The notes beneath the pieces are model-generated. The model was not told where the DNA came from, searched no databases, and saw only the letters and a list, made by a program, of their open reading frames with translations. Both the position numbers and the translations under genes were made by a program. From NCBI RefSeq assembly GCF_900156805.1, contig NZ_FTOQ01000021.1, forward strand, positions 1-49,575: a DNA stretch of 49,575 bases, written 5' to 3'. This document shows, piece after piece, positions 7,448-16,389 of the stretch (its first letter is position 1; each line of letters begins with the position of its first letter). The stretch is from Roseivivax lentus. Lineage in GTDB: Bacteria > Pseudomonadota > Alphaproteobacteria > Rhodobacterales > Rhodobacteraceae.

Positions 7448-8341
7448 ATGACACGCCCACCCGACATTCTGTGTATCGGTTCGGTCCTCTGGGACATGAT
7501 TGGGCGCGCGCCCTCGCATATGGAGAAGGGCGCGGATGTGCCGGGGCGGATCATCCGCCTGCCGGGCGGTGTCGCGCTCAATATCGCGATGACGCTGGCG
7601 CGGTTCGGCATGCGGCCCGCGCTCCTGAGCGCGGTGGGCCGCGACGCGGAGGGCGAGGAGCTTTTGCAGCAATGCGCGGGCCTCGGTCTTGAGACGGCGC
7701 ATGTCTACCGCTCCGAGGACCTGCCGACGGATCGCTACATGGCGGTCGAGGGCGCGAACGGGCTGATCGCCGCCATCGCCGATGCGCATTCGCTGGAAGC
7801 CGCGGGCGCGAAGATCCTGGCGCCGCTGGGCAACGGTACCTTCGGCACGGAGGCCCTGCCCTATGCCGGTCCGGTCGCCATCGACGGCAACCTGACCGCG
7901 CAGCTTCTCGAAGAGATCGCCCACGATCCCCGCCTGTCGCGCGCGGATCTGCGCATCGCACCCGCCTCGCCCGGCAAGGCCGAACGGCTGATGCCTTTCC
8001 TGCGGGCCGAGCGGGGCGCGCTTTACGTCAATCTCGAGGAGGCGGGCATCCTCTGCCATCAGGCATTCGGCTCCGCAGCCGAAGCGGCGCTGGGGCTTGT
8101 CGCCCGCGGTGCGGCGCGGGCGCTGGTGACCGATGGCGGACGCCCCGCCGCCGATGCCACCGCCGACGGCGTTCTGACCGCGACGCCGCGACAGGTGCTC
8201 GTCACCCGCGTCACCGGGGCGGGAGACACCTTCATGGCCGCCCATATCGCCAGCGAGGCAAGGGGGGCGGACCGCGCGGCCGCCCTGGCCCGTGCCCTCG
8301 ATGCCGCCGCGCAATACGTATCCGGAGAAACCCCGTCATGA
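7448..8341 (+). CDS. psuK: PfkB-family carbohydrate kinase, probable pseudouridine kinase
   Basis: The 297-aa ribokinase-fold enzyme has the N-terminal motif DILCIGSVLWDMIG, the glycine-rich RLPGGVALNIAMTLARFG and the C-terminal PfkB signature VTGAGDTF. Its catalytic base is Asp at about residue 260. The gene overlaps psuG by 4 nt, so the likely substrate is pseudouridine, phosphorylated to pseudouridine 5'-phosphate for PsuG to cleave. The start chosen is the ATG at 7448 (MTRPPD), which removes a spurious upstream extension read through the opposite strand of the HupE-like gene. Context gives the specificity; the fold alone would allow other sugars or nucleosides. Confidence 0.85.
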   Translation: MTRPPDILCIGSVLWDMIGRAPSHMEKGADVPGRIIRLPGGVALNIAMTLARFGMRPALLSAVGRDAEGEELLQQCAGLGLETAHVYRSEDLPTDRYMAVEGANGLIAAIADAHSLEAAGAKILAPLGNGTFGTEALPYAGPVAIDGNLTAQLLEEIAHDPRLSRADLRIAPASPGKAERLMPFLRAERGALYVNLEEAGILCHQAFGSAAEAALGLVARGAARALVTDGGRPAADATADGVLTATPRQVLVTRVTGAGDTFMAAHIASEARGADRAAALARALDAAAQYVSGETPS

Positions 8342-9252
8342 GCCTGATCCACCTGTCCCCCGAAGTCGCCGCCGCGCTGGATGAAAACCGGCCCGTCGTC
8401 GCGCTCGAATCGACGATCATCACCCACGGTCTGCCGAAACCGCAGAACCTCGACGTGGCCCGGCGGATCGAGGCGGCGGTGCGTGACGAAGGCGCGGTGC
8501 CCGCCACGGTGGCGGTGCTCGAGGGCGAGCTCTGCGTGGGGCTCTCCGACGCGCAGCTGCAGACCCTTGCCGCGGCGGAGCGCGTGGCCAAGCTCAGCCG
8601 CGCCGATCTGGCCGTCTGCATGGCCGCGGGCCGCACCGGCGCGACCACCGTCGCCGCGACGATGATCGCCGCGCACCGCGCCGGCATCGCGGTCTTCGCC
8701 ACCGGCGGGATCGGCGGCGTCCATCGCGGCGCCGAGGACAGTTTCGACGTCTCCGCCGACCTGCAGGAACTCGCGCAGACCCCGGTGAGCGTGATCGCCG
8801 CGGGCGCCAAGGCCATCCTCGATCTGCCGAAGACGCTCGAGGTTCTTGAGACTCTGGGCGTGCCGGTCATCGCCTTCGGTCAGGACGCCCTGCCCGCCTT
8901 CTGGTCGCGCAGCGCGGGTCTGCGCGCGCCGCTGCGCATGGACGACCCGGCCACCATCGCCCGGGCGCACCGGATGCGCGGGCAGCTGGGCCTCGCGGGC
9001 GGGCAGCTCATCGCCAACCCGATCCCCGAGGCCGCCGAGATCCCGCGCGGCGAGATGACGCCGCTCATCGCCCGCGCGATGCAGGACGCCACGGCGCACG
9101 GCATCCACGGAAAGGACGTCACGCCCTACCTGCTGCAGCGCATCTATGAGCTGACCGACGGACGGTCGCTCGAAGCGAATGTGGCGCTGGTTCTGAACAA
9201 TGCCGCGCTCGGTGCGCGGATTGCCCGCGAAATGGTCAGCCAGGGCGGCTGA
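8338..9252 (+). CDS. psuG: Pseudouridine-5'-phosphate glycosidase
   Basis: PsuG cleaves pseudouridine 5'-phosphate to uracil and ribose 5-phosphate, breaking a C-C glycosidic bond. The 304-aa sequence carries family hallmarks: VALESTIITHGLPKPQN at the N-terminus, GAVPATVAVLEGELCVGL, the Gly-rich ATGGIGGVHRGAE and the C-terminal GKDVTPYLLQRI. Length is normal. It is coupled to the kinase gene by an ATGA overlap, giving a complete two-step catabolic operon for modified-RNA salvage. Confidence 0.96.
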   Translation: MSLIHLSPEVAAALDENRPVVALESTIITHGLPKPQNLDVARRIEAAVRDEGAVPATVAVLEGELCVGLSDAQLQTLAAAERVAKLSRADLAVCMAAGRTGATTVAATMIAAHRAGIAVFATGGIGGVHRGAEDSFDVSADLQELAQTPVSVIAAGAKAILDLPKTLEVLETLGVPVIAFGQDALPAFWSRSAGLRAPLRMDDPATIARAHRMRGQLGLAGGQLIANPIPEAAEIPRGEMTPLIARAMQDATAHGIHGKDVTPYLLQRIYELTDGRSLEANVALVLNNAALGARIAREMVSQGG

Positions 9253-9335
9253 GGCACAGGCATTTTCCGCCAGCCATTGTAGTTTCGCGCGCCGCAGCAT
9301 AGCTCTTGAGACGACACCCAACCCAAGCCGCGACG

Positions 9336-10034
9336 ATGACCGAACCCTTCGATCCCAAACCGCCCAGCCCGAGCCTCCTGTCGCGCCTGCGCGCCTCGTT
9401 CCTGACGGGTATGGTCGTGATCCTGCCGGTCGGCCTGACGATCTGGCTGGTCTGGACGGTGATCGGCTGGATCGACGCCTTCGTCCTGCCGCTGGTGCCC
9501 GCGCGCTTCAATCCCGAGGAATATATCGGCATCAACCTGCGCGGCGTGGGCGTGATCTTCCTGCTGCTCTTCACGCTGCTCGTGGGCTGGGTCGCCAAGG
9601 GCCTGATCGGCCGGTCGCTTATCCGCTGGGGCGAGACGGTGGTGCTGCGCATGCCCATCGTGCGGTCGGTCTATTCCGGTGTGAAGCAGATCGCCGAGAC
9701 GGTCTTCGTGCAATCCGACCGCAGCTTCGAGAAGGCCTGCCTGATCGAATATCCGCGCCGGGGAATCTGGGTGATCGGCTTCATCTCGACCGACACGCGC
9801 GGCGAGGTGGCGGAAAAGGCCGTGACCACGAGCGGGCTCGTGTCGGTCTTCATCCCGACGACCCCGAACCCCACCTCGGGCTTCTTGCTGTTCCTGCCGG
9901 TCGAAGACGTAATCGAACTGGAGATGACGCTCGAGGACGCGGCGAAACTCGTGATCTCGGCAGGCCTCGTCTATCCCAACGCCAAGGACCCGACCCAGCC
10001 CCCCGACACCGCACCGATGCGCGCGGCGGAATAA
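9336..10034 (+). CDS. DUF502 family membrane protein
   Basis: The 232-aa protein has two N-terminal transmembrane helices (FLTGMVVILPVGLTIWLVWTV and GVGVIFLLLFTLLVGWVAKG). A conserved soluble domain follows, containing PIVRSVYSGVKQI, EYPRRGIWVIGF and the FIPTTPNPTSGF motif typical of DUF502. The ATG at 9336 (MTEPFDPKPP) is preferred to an in-frame TTG 30 nt upstream. Function is unknown across bacteria; it is an integral cytoplasmic-membrane protein. It converges with the patatin gene. Confidence 0.9.
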   Translation: MTEPFDPKPPSPSLLSRLRASFLTGMVVILPVGLTIWLVWTVIGWIDAFVLPLVPARFNPEEYIGINLRGVGVIFLLLFTLLVGWVAKGLIGRSLIRWGETVVLRMPIVRSVYSGVKQIAETVFVQSDRSFEKACLIEYPRRGIWVIGFISTDTRGEVAEKAVTTSGLVSVFIPTTPNPTSGFLLFLPVEDVIELEMTLEDAAKLVISAGLVYPNAKDPTQPPDTAPMRAAE

Positions 10035-10116
10035 GGCGCAAGGCGCGTACGGTCCGGCTGCCAGCACGACGCTAGCCGCTCAGATGCCGGTGAATTCTGC
10101 GACCAGCGCAATGCGT

Positions 10117-10140
10117 GCCGGGTGCCGCGCCACACCCGGC
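10117..10140. terminator. Hairpin between convergent DUF502 and patatin genes
   Basis: GCCGGGTG (10117-10124) and CACCCGGC (10133-10140) form a perfect 8-bp stem with an 8-nt loop. There is no U-run on either strand, so intrinsic termination would be weak. Confidence 0.4.
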
Positions 10141-10153
10141 GACCCGTCTCAGA

Positions 10154-11185
10154 TCAATTGAACATCGCCACCAGATCGGCGGTCTGGTTCTTGTTCAGAT
10201 CCTCCTTGTGCGCGGCGAGGAAGGCGTCCGCCCGCGCCCGGCCCGCCGCCTTCAGCTGCGAAATCAGGCCCGGAACCGGGATGAGCTTCGTCGCCACCGA
10301 CAGCTCGGTCATGAAGTCATCATCGGCGATCATGTGCACCAGCACGTTCTTCATCGTGCCGGGCTTCACCGACCCGTCCCGCAGCAGGCGCTGCACGAAT
10401 TCGATCGCCCGCAGTTCCTTCAGAAGCGCGGAGTTGAAGCTGATCTCGTTGATGCGGTTCTGGATCTCGGGTGCCGTCTGCGGCACCTCTTCGCGGATCA
10501 GCGGGTTGATGTTCACGATCACCACGTCGTCCGGCAGGCTCTTGTCGTAGAGCGGGAAGAGCGCCGGGTTGCCGGAATAGCCGCCATCCCAGCAGACCTC
10601 GCGGCGGCCCGTATAGGGGCAGGTCACCTCGACCGCCTGGAAAAGCGTGGGCAGGCAGGCCGAGGCGAGGATCGCCTCGGTGCCGATCTTGTCACCCGAA
10701 AAGACCCGCACCTTGCCGTCGCGCACGCTGGTCGCGCCCACGAAGAGCAGCGGGCCGTCATCGGCGCAGACCGAGGCGTAATCGAGCTGCTCGACGATAT
10801 GCGTCAGCGGATTGCGGTAAAGCGGCCCCCAGCTATAGGGCGAGAGCACCCGGCTCGCGGCGTCGCTGAACGCATAGCCGGGCGAATATTCCAGCGCCCG
10901 GGCGGTAACGCCCGGATGCGGCATCCAGGCATTCATCCATTCCGGCAGGCCGATATCGCGGACATTGGCGATCTCGTGCCAGAGCCAGTCCAGCGCCGCG
11001 CGCGCCCCGTCGCGGCCGTTCTTGTGATAGCCCGACTTGAAGGCCGCACCGTTGAGCGCGCCCGCCGAGGTGCCGGAGATGGCGGCGATCTCCACGTCCG
11101 GTTCGTCGAGAAGCCGGTCCAGCACACCCCAGGTATAGGCGCCATGCGCGCCGCCGCCCTGCAGGGCGAGATTTATGCGTTTCAT
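10154..11185 (-). CDS. Patatin-like phospholipase
   Basis: The 343-aa protein belongs to the bacterial patatin family of lipid acyl hydrolases. The oxyanion-hole motif GGGAHG is at residues 10-15, the nucleophile elbow is GTSAG with Ser40, and the second catalytic residue is in WDGGYSGNP (Asp at about 200), which gives the Ser-Asp dyad. No signal peptide is visible, so it is probably cytoplasmic or membrane-associated. It might act in poly-hydroxybutyrate or membrane-lipid turnover; the substrate cannot be read from sequence. It lies downstream of phoB on the same strand with a 60-nt gap and could be partly co-transcribed. Confidence 0.92.
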   Translation of the reverse strand: MKRINLALQGGGAHGAYTWGVLDRLLDEPDVEIAAISGTSAGALNGAAFKSGYHKNGRDGARAALDWLWHEIANVRDIGLPEWMNAWMPHPGVTARALEYSPGYAFSDAASRVLSPYSWGPLYRNPLTHIVEQLDYASVCADDGPLLFVGATSVRDGKVRVFSGDKIGTEAILASACLPTLFQAVEVTCPYTGRREVCWDGGYSGNPALFPLYDKSLPDDVVIVNINPLIREEVPQTAPEIQNRINEISFNSALLKELRAIEFVQRLLRDGSVKPGTMKNVLVHMIADDDFMTELSVATKLIPVPGLISQLKAAGRARADAFLAAHKEDLNKNQTADLVAMFN

Positions 11186-11246
11186 GAGGGGACTCCTTCG
11201 CCGGTCATGATATCAGACCTAATGCCGCGACGCAGCGATGCAATGG

Positions 11247-11936
11247 TCAACCCAGCGCGTAGCCCGTCCCCCGCACCGTGCGCAGCACGTCGTCGCCGCC
11301 ATGCTGGCCAAGCGCCTTGCGCAGACGGCCCACATGCACGTCCACCGTGCGGGTGTCGACGAAGACGTCCCTGCCCCAGACTCGGTCGAGCAGCTGCTCG
11401 CGCGTCCAGACCCGCCCGGGCTTTTCCATGAAGGTCGACAGGAGGCGGAACTCGGTCGGACCCAGCTTCAATTCCCGGCCCGCGCGGGTCACGCGATGGG
11501 TTTCGCCATCGAGCAGGATATCGTCGTAGCTGAGCGCCTGCCCCGCGGCGGCGGGCCGGGTGCGGCGCAGCTGGGCGCGCACGCGGGCCATCAGTTCGAT
11601 CACCGAATAGGGTTTGACGACGTAATCGTCCGCGCCGGTCTCGAGACCCCGCACGCGGTCCACCTCCTCGGCGCGGGCCGACAGCATGATGACCGGCACG
11701 CCGCGCGTCTCGGGGCGGATCTTGATCCGGCGGCAGACCTCGATGCCCGACAGCCGGGGCAGCATCCAGTCGAGGATCACGAGGTCGGGCTGTGCCTCCT
11801 CGAACAGCAGCATCGCCTCCTCGCCATCGGCGGCGCGGGCCACGGCGAAGCCCTCCGCCTCGAGGTTGTAGCTCAGCACTTCGCGCTGCGCCGCTTCGTC
11901 CTCGACCAGCAGAACGGTGGGTTTGTCGCCCGACAT
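11247..11936 (-). CDS. phoB: Phosphate regulon response regulator PhoB
   Basis: The 229-aa OmpR/PhoB-type regulator has a receiver domain at about 1-120, with phospho-acceptor Asp in LVILDWMLP and KPYSVIEL at the switch Lys. A winged-helix DNA-binding domain follows (LGPTEFRLLSTFMEKPGRVW, then VDVHVGRLRKAL). Being last in the pst-phoU cluster identifies it as PhoB, which binds Pho boxes under phosphate starvation. It lies 6 nt downstream of phoU. Its cognate kinase is probably the PhoR-like protein at 19005-20021. Confidence 0.95.
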   Translation of the reverse strand: MSGDKPTVLLVEDEAAQREVLSYNLEAEGFAVARAADGEEAMLLFEEAQPDLVILDWMLPRLSGIEVCRRIKIRPETRGVPVIMLSARAEEVDRVRGLETGADDYVVKPYSVIELMARVRAQLRRTRPAAAGQALSYDDILLDGETHRVTRAGRELKLGPTEFRLLSTFMEKPGRVWTREQLLDRVWGRDVFVDTRTVDVHVGRLRKALGQHGGDDVLRTVRGTGYALG

Positions 11937-11942
11937 CGCGGA

Positions 11943-12677
11943 TTACTCGCCGTCCGTGTCCAGCGAATAGGCCGGGTCGAACGAGGTCCGGTCGGCCTTG
12001 GTGCGCGGTTTGTCGGGATGCTCGCCCGAGACCACGAAGACCACCTGCTCGGCGATGGAGGTGATGTGATCGCCCATCCGTTCGATGTTCTTGGCGATGA
12101 AATGCAGATGCATGCAGGCGGTGATCGACCGGGGATCCTCGAGCATGAAGGTCAGAAGCTCGCGGAAGAGCGTGTTGTACATCTGGTCGATCTCGCCGTC
12201 GCGGTCGATCACGTCGCGCGCCAGTTCCGCATCGCGCTGGATATAGGCGTCGAGCGCGTCCTTCAGCATGCGCTCCACCTCGCGGGCCATGCGGCGCAGC
12301 GACTTTGCCGATCCGTTGACGGGCGGGAACTGGGTCAGCACCGATGTGCGCTTGGCCATGTTCTTCGACAGATCGCCGATCCGTTCGAGATTGGCCGACA
12401 TCCGCATCACCGACAGCACGACGCGCAGATCGGAGGCCTGCGGGCCGCGCAGCGCGATCACGCGGGCGGCCTCATCGTTCAGGCTGTCCTCCAGCGCGTC
12501 GATCGCCTTGTCGCCCGCGCGGACCTGCTCGGCCAGTTCCTCGTCGCGGGTCTCGAGGCTGCGGGCGGCGTCGCGGATCGCCGTCTCGACAAGGCCGCCC
12601 ATCTTCATGATCTGGGCCTGGATACCTTCGAGATCGCGATCGAAGGCGGAATGAATGTGCCGGGTCATATCGCTCAT
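11943..12677 (-). CDS. phoU: Phosphate transport system regulator PhoU
   Basis: The 244-aa all-helical protein is made of two PhoU repeats. The typical start is TRHIHSAFDRDLEGIQAQI, and both repeats carry the metal-binding-type helix motifs (MRMSANLERIGDLSKN and FIAKNIERMGDHITSI). PhoU links PstSCAB transport activity to inhibition of PhoR. An internal ATG three codons in is an alternative start. It lies between pstB and phoB with 4-6 nt gaps. The C-terminal tail is slightly extended and charged. Confidence 0.96.
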   Translation of the reverse strand: MSDMTRHIHSAFDRDLEGIQAQIMKMGGLVETAIRDAARSLETRDEELAEQVRAGDKAIDALEDSLNDEAARVIALRGPQASDLRVVLSVMRMSANLERIGDLSKNMAKRTSVLTQFPPVNGSAKSLRRMAREVERMLKDALDAYIQRDAELARDVIDRDGEIDQMYNTLFRELLTFMLEDPRSITACMHLHFIAKNIERMGDHITSIAEQVVFVVSGEHPDKPRTKADRTSFDPAYSLDTDGE

Positions 12678-12681
12678 GTCT

Positions 12682-13482
12682 CTATCCGATCCGTCCGGTG
12701 ATGTAGGACTCGGTGCGGCTGTCCTGGGGGTTGGTGAAAATCTTGTCGGTGGTGTCGTATTCCACGAGGCTGCCGAGGTGGAAGAAGGCAGTCTTCTGGC
12801 TGACCCGCGCGGCCTGCTGCATCGAGTGCGTGACGATCACCACCGAGTAGTCCTGGCGCAATTCGTCGATCAGTTCCTCGACCTGGCCCGTGGCGATGGG
12901 ATCGAGCGCCGAGCACGGCTCGTCCATCAACAGCACCTCGGGTTCGGTCGCCACGGCCCGCGCGATGCAGAGCCGCTGCTGCTGGCCGCCCGAAAGGCCC
13001 GTTCCGGGCGCCGTAAGTCGGTCCTTCACCTCGTCCCAGAGTGCGGCGCGGCGCAGCGCCCGTTCGACGATGTCATCGAGATCGGCGCGGGTCTTCGACA
13101 GCCCGTGGATCTTGGGCCCGTAGGCCACGTTGTCGAAAATCGATTTCGGAAACGGGTTCGGCTTCTGGAAGACCATGCCGACCTTGGCGCGCAATTGCAC
13201 CGGGTCGACGCGCTTGTCGTAGATATCCTCGCCGTCGATGAGGATCTCGCCCTCGATCCGGGCGATGTCGATCGTGTCGTTCATCCGGTTGAGGCAGCGC
13301 AGGAAGGTGGACTTGCCGCAGCCCGAGGGCCCGATGAAGGCGGTGACGGTCTTGTCCTGGATATCGACGGACACGTCCTTGATGGCGTGATTGTCGCCAT
13401 AGAAGACCTGCACGTCGCGGGCCGCGATCTTGATGTCTGTGGCGCTCACTTGGCCCTCCAGGCGGGATGCTGTGTCGTACAT
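12682..13482 (-). CDS. pstB: Phosphate ABC transporter ATP-binding protein PstB
   Basis: The 266-aa ATPase powers high-affinity phosphate import with PstA and PstC. Walker A is GPSGCGKST, the signature is [14 protein letters not shown] and Walker B is [13 protein letters not shown]. The PstB-specific [14 protein letters not shown] and CLNRMNDTI segments are present. The ATG at 13482 has a strong AAGGAGAT ribosome-binding site. It sits 12 nt after pstA. Length is normal. Confidence 0.97.
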   Translation of the reverse strand: MYDTASRLEGQVSATDIKIAARDVQVFYGDNHAIKDVSVDIQDKTVTAFIGPSGCGKSTFLRCLNRMNDTIDIARIEGEILIDGEDIYDKRVDPVQLRAKVGMVFQKPNPFPKSIFDNVAYGPKIHGLSKTRADLDDIVERALRRAALWDEVKDRLTAPGTGLSGGQQQRLCIARAVATEPEVLLMDEPCSALDPIATGQVEELIDELRQDYSVVIVTHSMQQAARVSQKTAFFHLGSLVEYDTTDKIFTNPQDSRTESYITGRIG

Positions 13483-13494
13483 GGGTATATCTCC

Positions 13495-14847
13495 TTACCA
13501 GCGGCGCTCAAAGCGGCGGCGCAGGATGATCGCGATGGCGTTCATCGCGAAGAGGAAGACGAGAAGGATGATGATGCCGCCCCAGGCGCGTTCGTAATAG
13601 GCCGGATCGGCGCGCTTGGCCCATTCGTAGATCTGCGCGGGCATGGCCGAGTTCGGATCGAAGAAGCCCGAGGCGATGTTGTCGGGGTAGTTCGTGGCAA
13701 TGTAGCCCACCATCCCGATCAACAGAAGCGGCGCGGTCTCGCCCAGGGCCTGCGCGAGGCCGATGATCGTGCCCGTGAGGATGCCGGGCATGGCGAGCGG
13801 CAGGACGTGGTGGAAGACCGATTGCATCTTCGAGGCCCCGACGCCGAGCGCGGCGTCGCGAATGGAGGGCGGCACCGATTGCAGCGACGCGCGCGTCGCG
13901 ATGATGATCGTCGGCAGCGTCATCAGCGTCAGCACGAGGCCACCGACGATGGGGGCCGATTGCGGCAGCTCGACGAACTGGATGAAGACCGCGAGGCCGA
14001 GAATGCCGAAGACGATGGAGGGCACCGCTGCGAGGTTCGAGATGTTCACCTCGATGAGGTCGGTGAAGCGGTTCTTCGGCGCGAATTCCTCGAGATAGAT
14101 CGAGGCCGCGACGCCGATGGGAAGCGCGAGGCCCAGCACCACGAGCATCATGTAGAACGAGCCCAGCATCGCGACGCCCATGCCCGCCTGTTCGGGGCGG
14201 CTTTCGGAGGCATCGGAGCCGGTGATGAAATCCCAGTTGAAGCTCTTGGTCACAAGGCTCGCATCGCGCATGCCGTCCACCAGATCGAGATGGGCGGCGT
14301 CGATGTTCTTGTCCCGCGCGACGCTGTCCCGGGTGACGCGGTCCTTGAGGTAGCCGTCGACCCGGCTCGAGGCGAGGATTTTGAACGTCACCGTCTCACC
14401 CACGAGGTCGGGATTGGCGAGCACCCGGTCGCGCAGCTGCGCGGCCGCCGAGGCCGAGAAGAGCGCGTCCATGTCGCCCGCATCCTCGAAGGCCGTCTCG
14501 ATGCCCGCCGCCTGCACCGCGGCGAAGACGGCGTCCTCGACCAGGGGCTTGTAGCCGAAGGTCGAGACCTTCTTCATCTCCTCGGGGTCGCGATTGCCGG
14601 TCTTGTCGAGCTTTTCGGGGTCCAGATAGACCGGCACCTGCAGGAAGGTCTGCTGGAACGCGGTCACGCCATTGGTGACGATGGAGCCCAAGAGCACCAC
14701 GAGAAAGAACATGCCCGCCGCGATCGCCGCCATGCCATAGGCTCGGAAGCGTTTCTCGGCGGCGTTGCGCTTCTTGGTGCGCGCATCGGTCTGAGTCAGG
14801 GAACGGGGCGTCTGGCCGGAAGCCGCGCCTGCGGAGAGATCGGTCAT
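13495..14847 (-). CDS. pstA: Phosphate ABC transporter permease PstA, N-terminally extended
   Basis: The 450-aa inner-membrane permease has an N-terminal extension of about 200 residues (one TM at about 35-55, then a periplasmic region, DUF3333-like) before the canonical six-helix permease domain. The latter holds EAA-loop features (RDAALGVGASKMQSVFHHVLPLAMPGILTG). E. coli PstA is much shorter; the extended form is known in alphaproteobacteria. It is 4 nt overlapped by pstC upstream. It forms the channel with PstC. Confidence 0.95.
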   Translation of the reverse strand: MTDLSAGAASGQTPRSLTQTDARTKKRNAAEKRFRAYGMAAIAAGMFFLVVLLGSIVTNGVTAFQQTFLQVPVYLDPEKLDKTGNRDPEEMKKVSTFGYKPLVEDAVFAAVQAAGIETAFEDAGDMDALFSASAAAQLRDRVLANPDLVGETVTFKILASSRVDGYLKDRVTRDSVARDKNIDAAHLDLVDGMRDASLVTKSFNWDFITGSDASESRPEQAGMGVAMLGSFYMMLVVLGLALPIGVAASIYLEEFAPKNRFTDLIEVNISNLAAVPSIVFGILGLAVFIQFVELPQSAPIVGGLVLTLMTLPTIIIATRASLQSVPPSIRDAALGVGASKMQSVFHHVLPLAMPGILTGTIIGLAQALGETAPLLLIGMVGYIATNYPDNIASGFFDPNSAMPAQIYEWAKRADPAYYERAWGGIIILLVFLFAMNAIAIILRRRFERRW

Positions 14848-16307
14848 TCGTATTGCTCCCGGTATTTGCGCACGATGTAGAGCGCGAGCACGTTGAGCCC
14901 GAGCGTGATGACGAAAAGCGTCATGCCGAGCGCGAAGGCGACGAGCGCCTCGGGGCTCGCGAAATCCGCGTCCCCGGTCAACTGGCTGACGATCTTCGCG
15001 GTGACGGTGGTCATCGCCTCGAAGGGATTGAGTTCCATCCGGGCCGCGGCACCGGCACCCAGAACGACGATCATCGTCTCGCCGATGGCGCGCGACGCCG
15101 CGAGCAGGATCGCGCCCACGATGCCCGGCAGGGCGGCGGGCAGGATGACCTGGCGGATGGTCTCGGATTGCGTGGCCCCGAGCCCGTAGGATCCGTCGCG
15201 CAGCGCCTGCGGCACGGCGTTGATGATGTCGTCCGACAGCGAGGAGACAAACGGGATCAGCATGATCCCCATCACCAGCCCCGCGGTCATCACCGCCGTG
15301 CCCGCCTGCATCCAGCCGAGGCCGTCATCGCCGAAGACCTTCATCAGCAAGGGCCCGACGGTCAGCAGCGCGAAGAGGCCGTAGACGATGGTGGGAATGC
15401 CGGCGAGGATCTCGATGGCGGGTTTGGCGACCGAGCGGACGCGCTTCGTCGCGTATTCCGACAGGTAGACGGCGGCGAAGAGCCCGATGGGCACGGCCAC
15501 CAGAAGGGCGATGAGCGAGATGTAGAGCGTGCCCCACAAAAGCGGCAGGATGCCAAGCTCAGAGCCACCCCCGAAGGACGGGGACCAGGTGGTCGAGAAG
15601 AAGAAATCCGCGGCCGGGTAGAGGCGGAAGAACTCGATCGTGTTGAAGACGAGGCTCAGCACGATGCCGACGGTCGTCAGGATGGCGATGCAGGCGGCCC
15701 CGATCAGGATGGCGCGGATGCCCTGCTCCACCACGTTGCGGGCGCGGAAATCCGGGCGCACCTCGCGCAGACCGTAAAGCGTGCCGCCCGCCGAGATCGC
15801 GAGCACCAGCGCCACCATCACGAGCCCCGCCTGCCCCGACAGGACCCGGAAACGCTGCGCCGCCGCCAGAACCGCGGGCTGCACATCGGAGCCGAGCGCG
15901 ACACCGGCCGTGGCCAGCGTGGCCCGGATATCGTCACTCGCGGTGCTGAGGTCTCGGGCCGCGTCGCCCGACAGAAGCCCCTGCGCGACGGCGGCATCGA
16001 GCCCCGCCGCCACGCGGCGCACATCCGCCAGAACCAGACCCAGATCGCGCTCTTCGGCGATGGCCTGCTCGGACACGAGCCCGGTCACCGCGCGTTCGAT
16101 CAGCATGGGCTGCAGGATCAGCCAGATCGCCAGCAGCCCCAGCGCCGGGACCACGCCTTTCAGCGCGGCGTTCCAGCCGTAATAATTCGGCAGCGAATGC
16201 AGGTCGCGCCTGTCGCCGATGACGGCGTTCAGCGCCCGGGACCGGCCGAGGACGAAACCTGCGACGGCGATCCCGAGGACGATCAGGACGATCCAGAATG
16301 CTGGCAT
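14844..16307 (-). CDS. pstC: Phosphate ABC transporter permease PstC, N-terminally extended
   Basis: The 487-aa permease has about eight hydrophobic segments. The N-terminal third adds two helices and a soluble segment not present in short PstC proteins. The C-terminal permease domain contains LAGIPTIVYGLFALLTVGPL and the EAA motif (LRDGSYGLGATQSETIRQVI). It overlaps pstA by 4 nt, with a hairpin separating it from pstS. Confidence 0.95.
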   Translation of the reverse strand: MPAFWIVLIVLGIAVAGFVLGRSRALNAVIGDRRDLHSLPNYYGWNAALKGVVPALGLLAIWLILQPMLIERAVTGLVSEQAIAEERDLGLVLADVRRVAAGLDAAVAQGLLSGDAARDLSTASDDIRATLATAGVALGSDVQPAVLAAAQRFRVLSGQAGLVMVALVLAISAGGTLYGLREVRPDFRARNVVEQGIRAILIGAACIAILTTVGIVLSLVFNTIEFFRLYPAADFFFSTTWSPSFGGGSELGILPLLWGTLYISLIALLVAVPIGLFAAVYLSEYATKRVRSVAKPAIEILAGIPTIVYGLFALLTVGPLLMKVFGDDGLGWMQAGTAVMTAGLVMGIMLIPFVSSLSDDIINAVPQALRDGSYGLGATQSETIRQVILPAALPGIVGAILLAASRAIGETMIVVLGAGAAARMELNPFEAMTTVTAKIVSQLTGDADFASPEALVAFALGMTLFVITLGLNVLALYIVRKYREQYE

Positions 16308-16346
16308 GAGAGACGCTCCGGGACGTGAGGGGCGGATATGGCAAGA

Positions 16347-16367
16347 GGCGGCGTGTGGCCCGCCGCC
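16347..16367 (-). promoter_or_regulatory. Intercistronic hairpin pstS-pstC
   Basis: GGCGGCG (16347-16353) and CGCCGCC (16361-16367) form a 7-bp GC stem in the 80-nt gap after pstS. Such stems commonly keep the mRNA of the abundant binding protein more stable than that of the membrane subunits; that role is inferred here. Confidence 0.5.
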
Positions 16368-16389
16368 CCTTTATCGACGTTGCGACGGA

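Noticed and set aside
12655-14880. A 741-codon plus-strand frame opposite the pst genes
   Set aside because: It is the antisense shadow of pstB and pstA; its composition is Arg/His/Gly-rich and it shows no domain.
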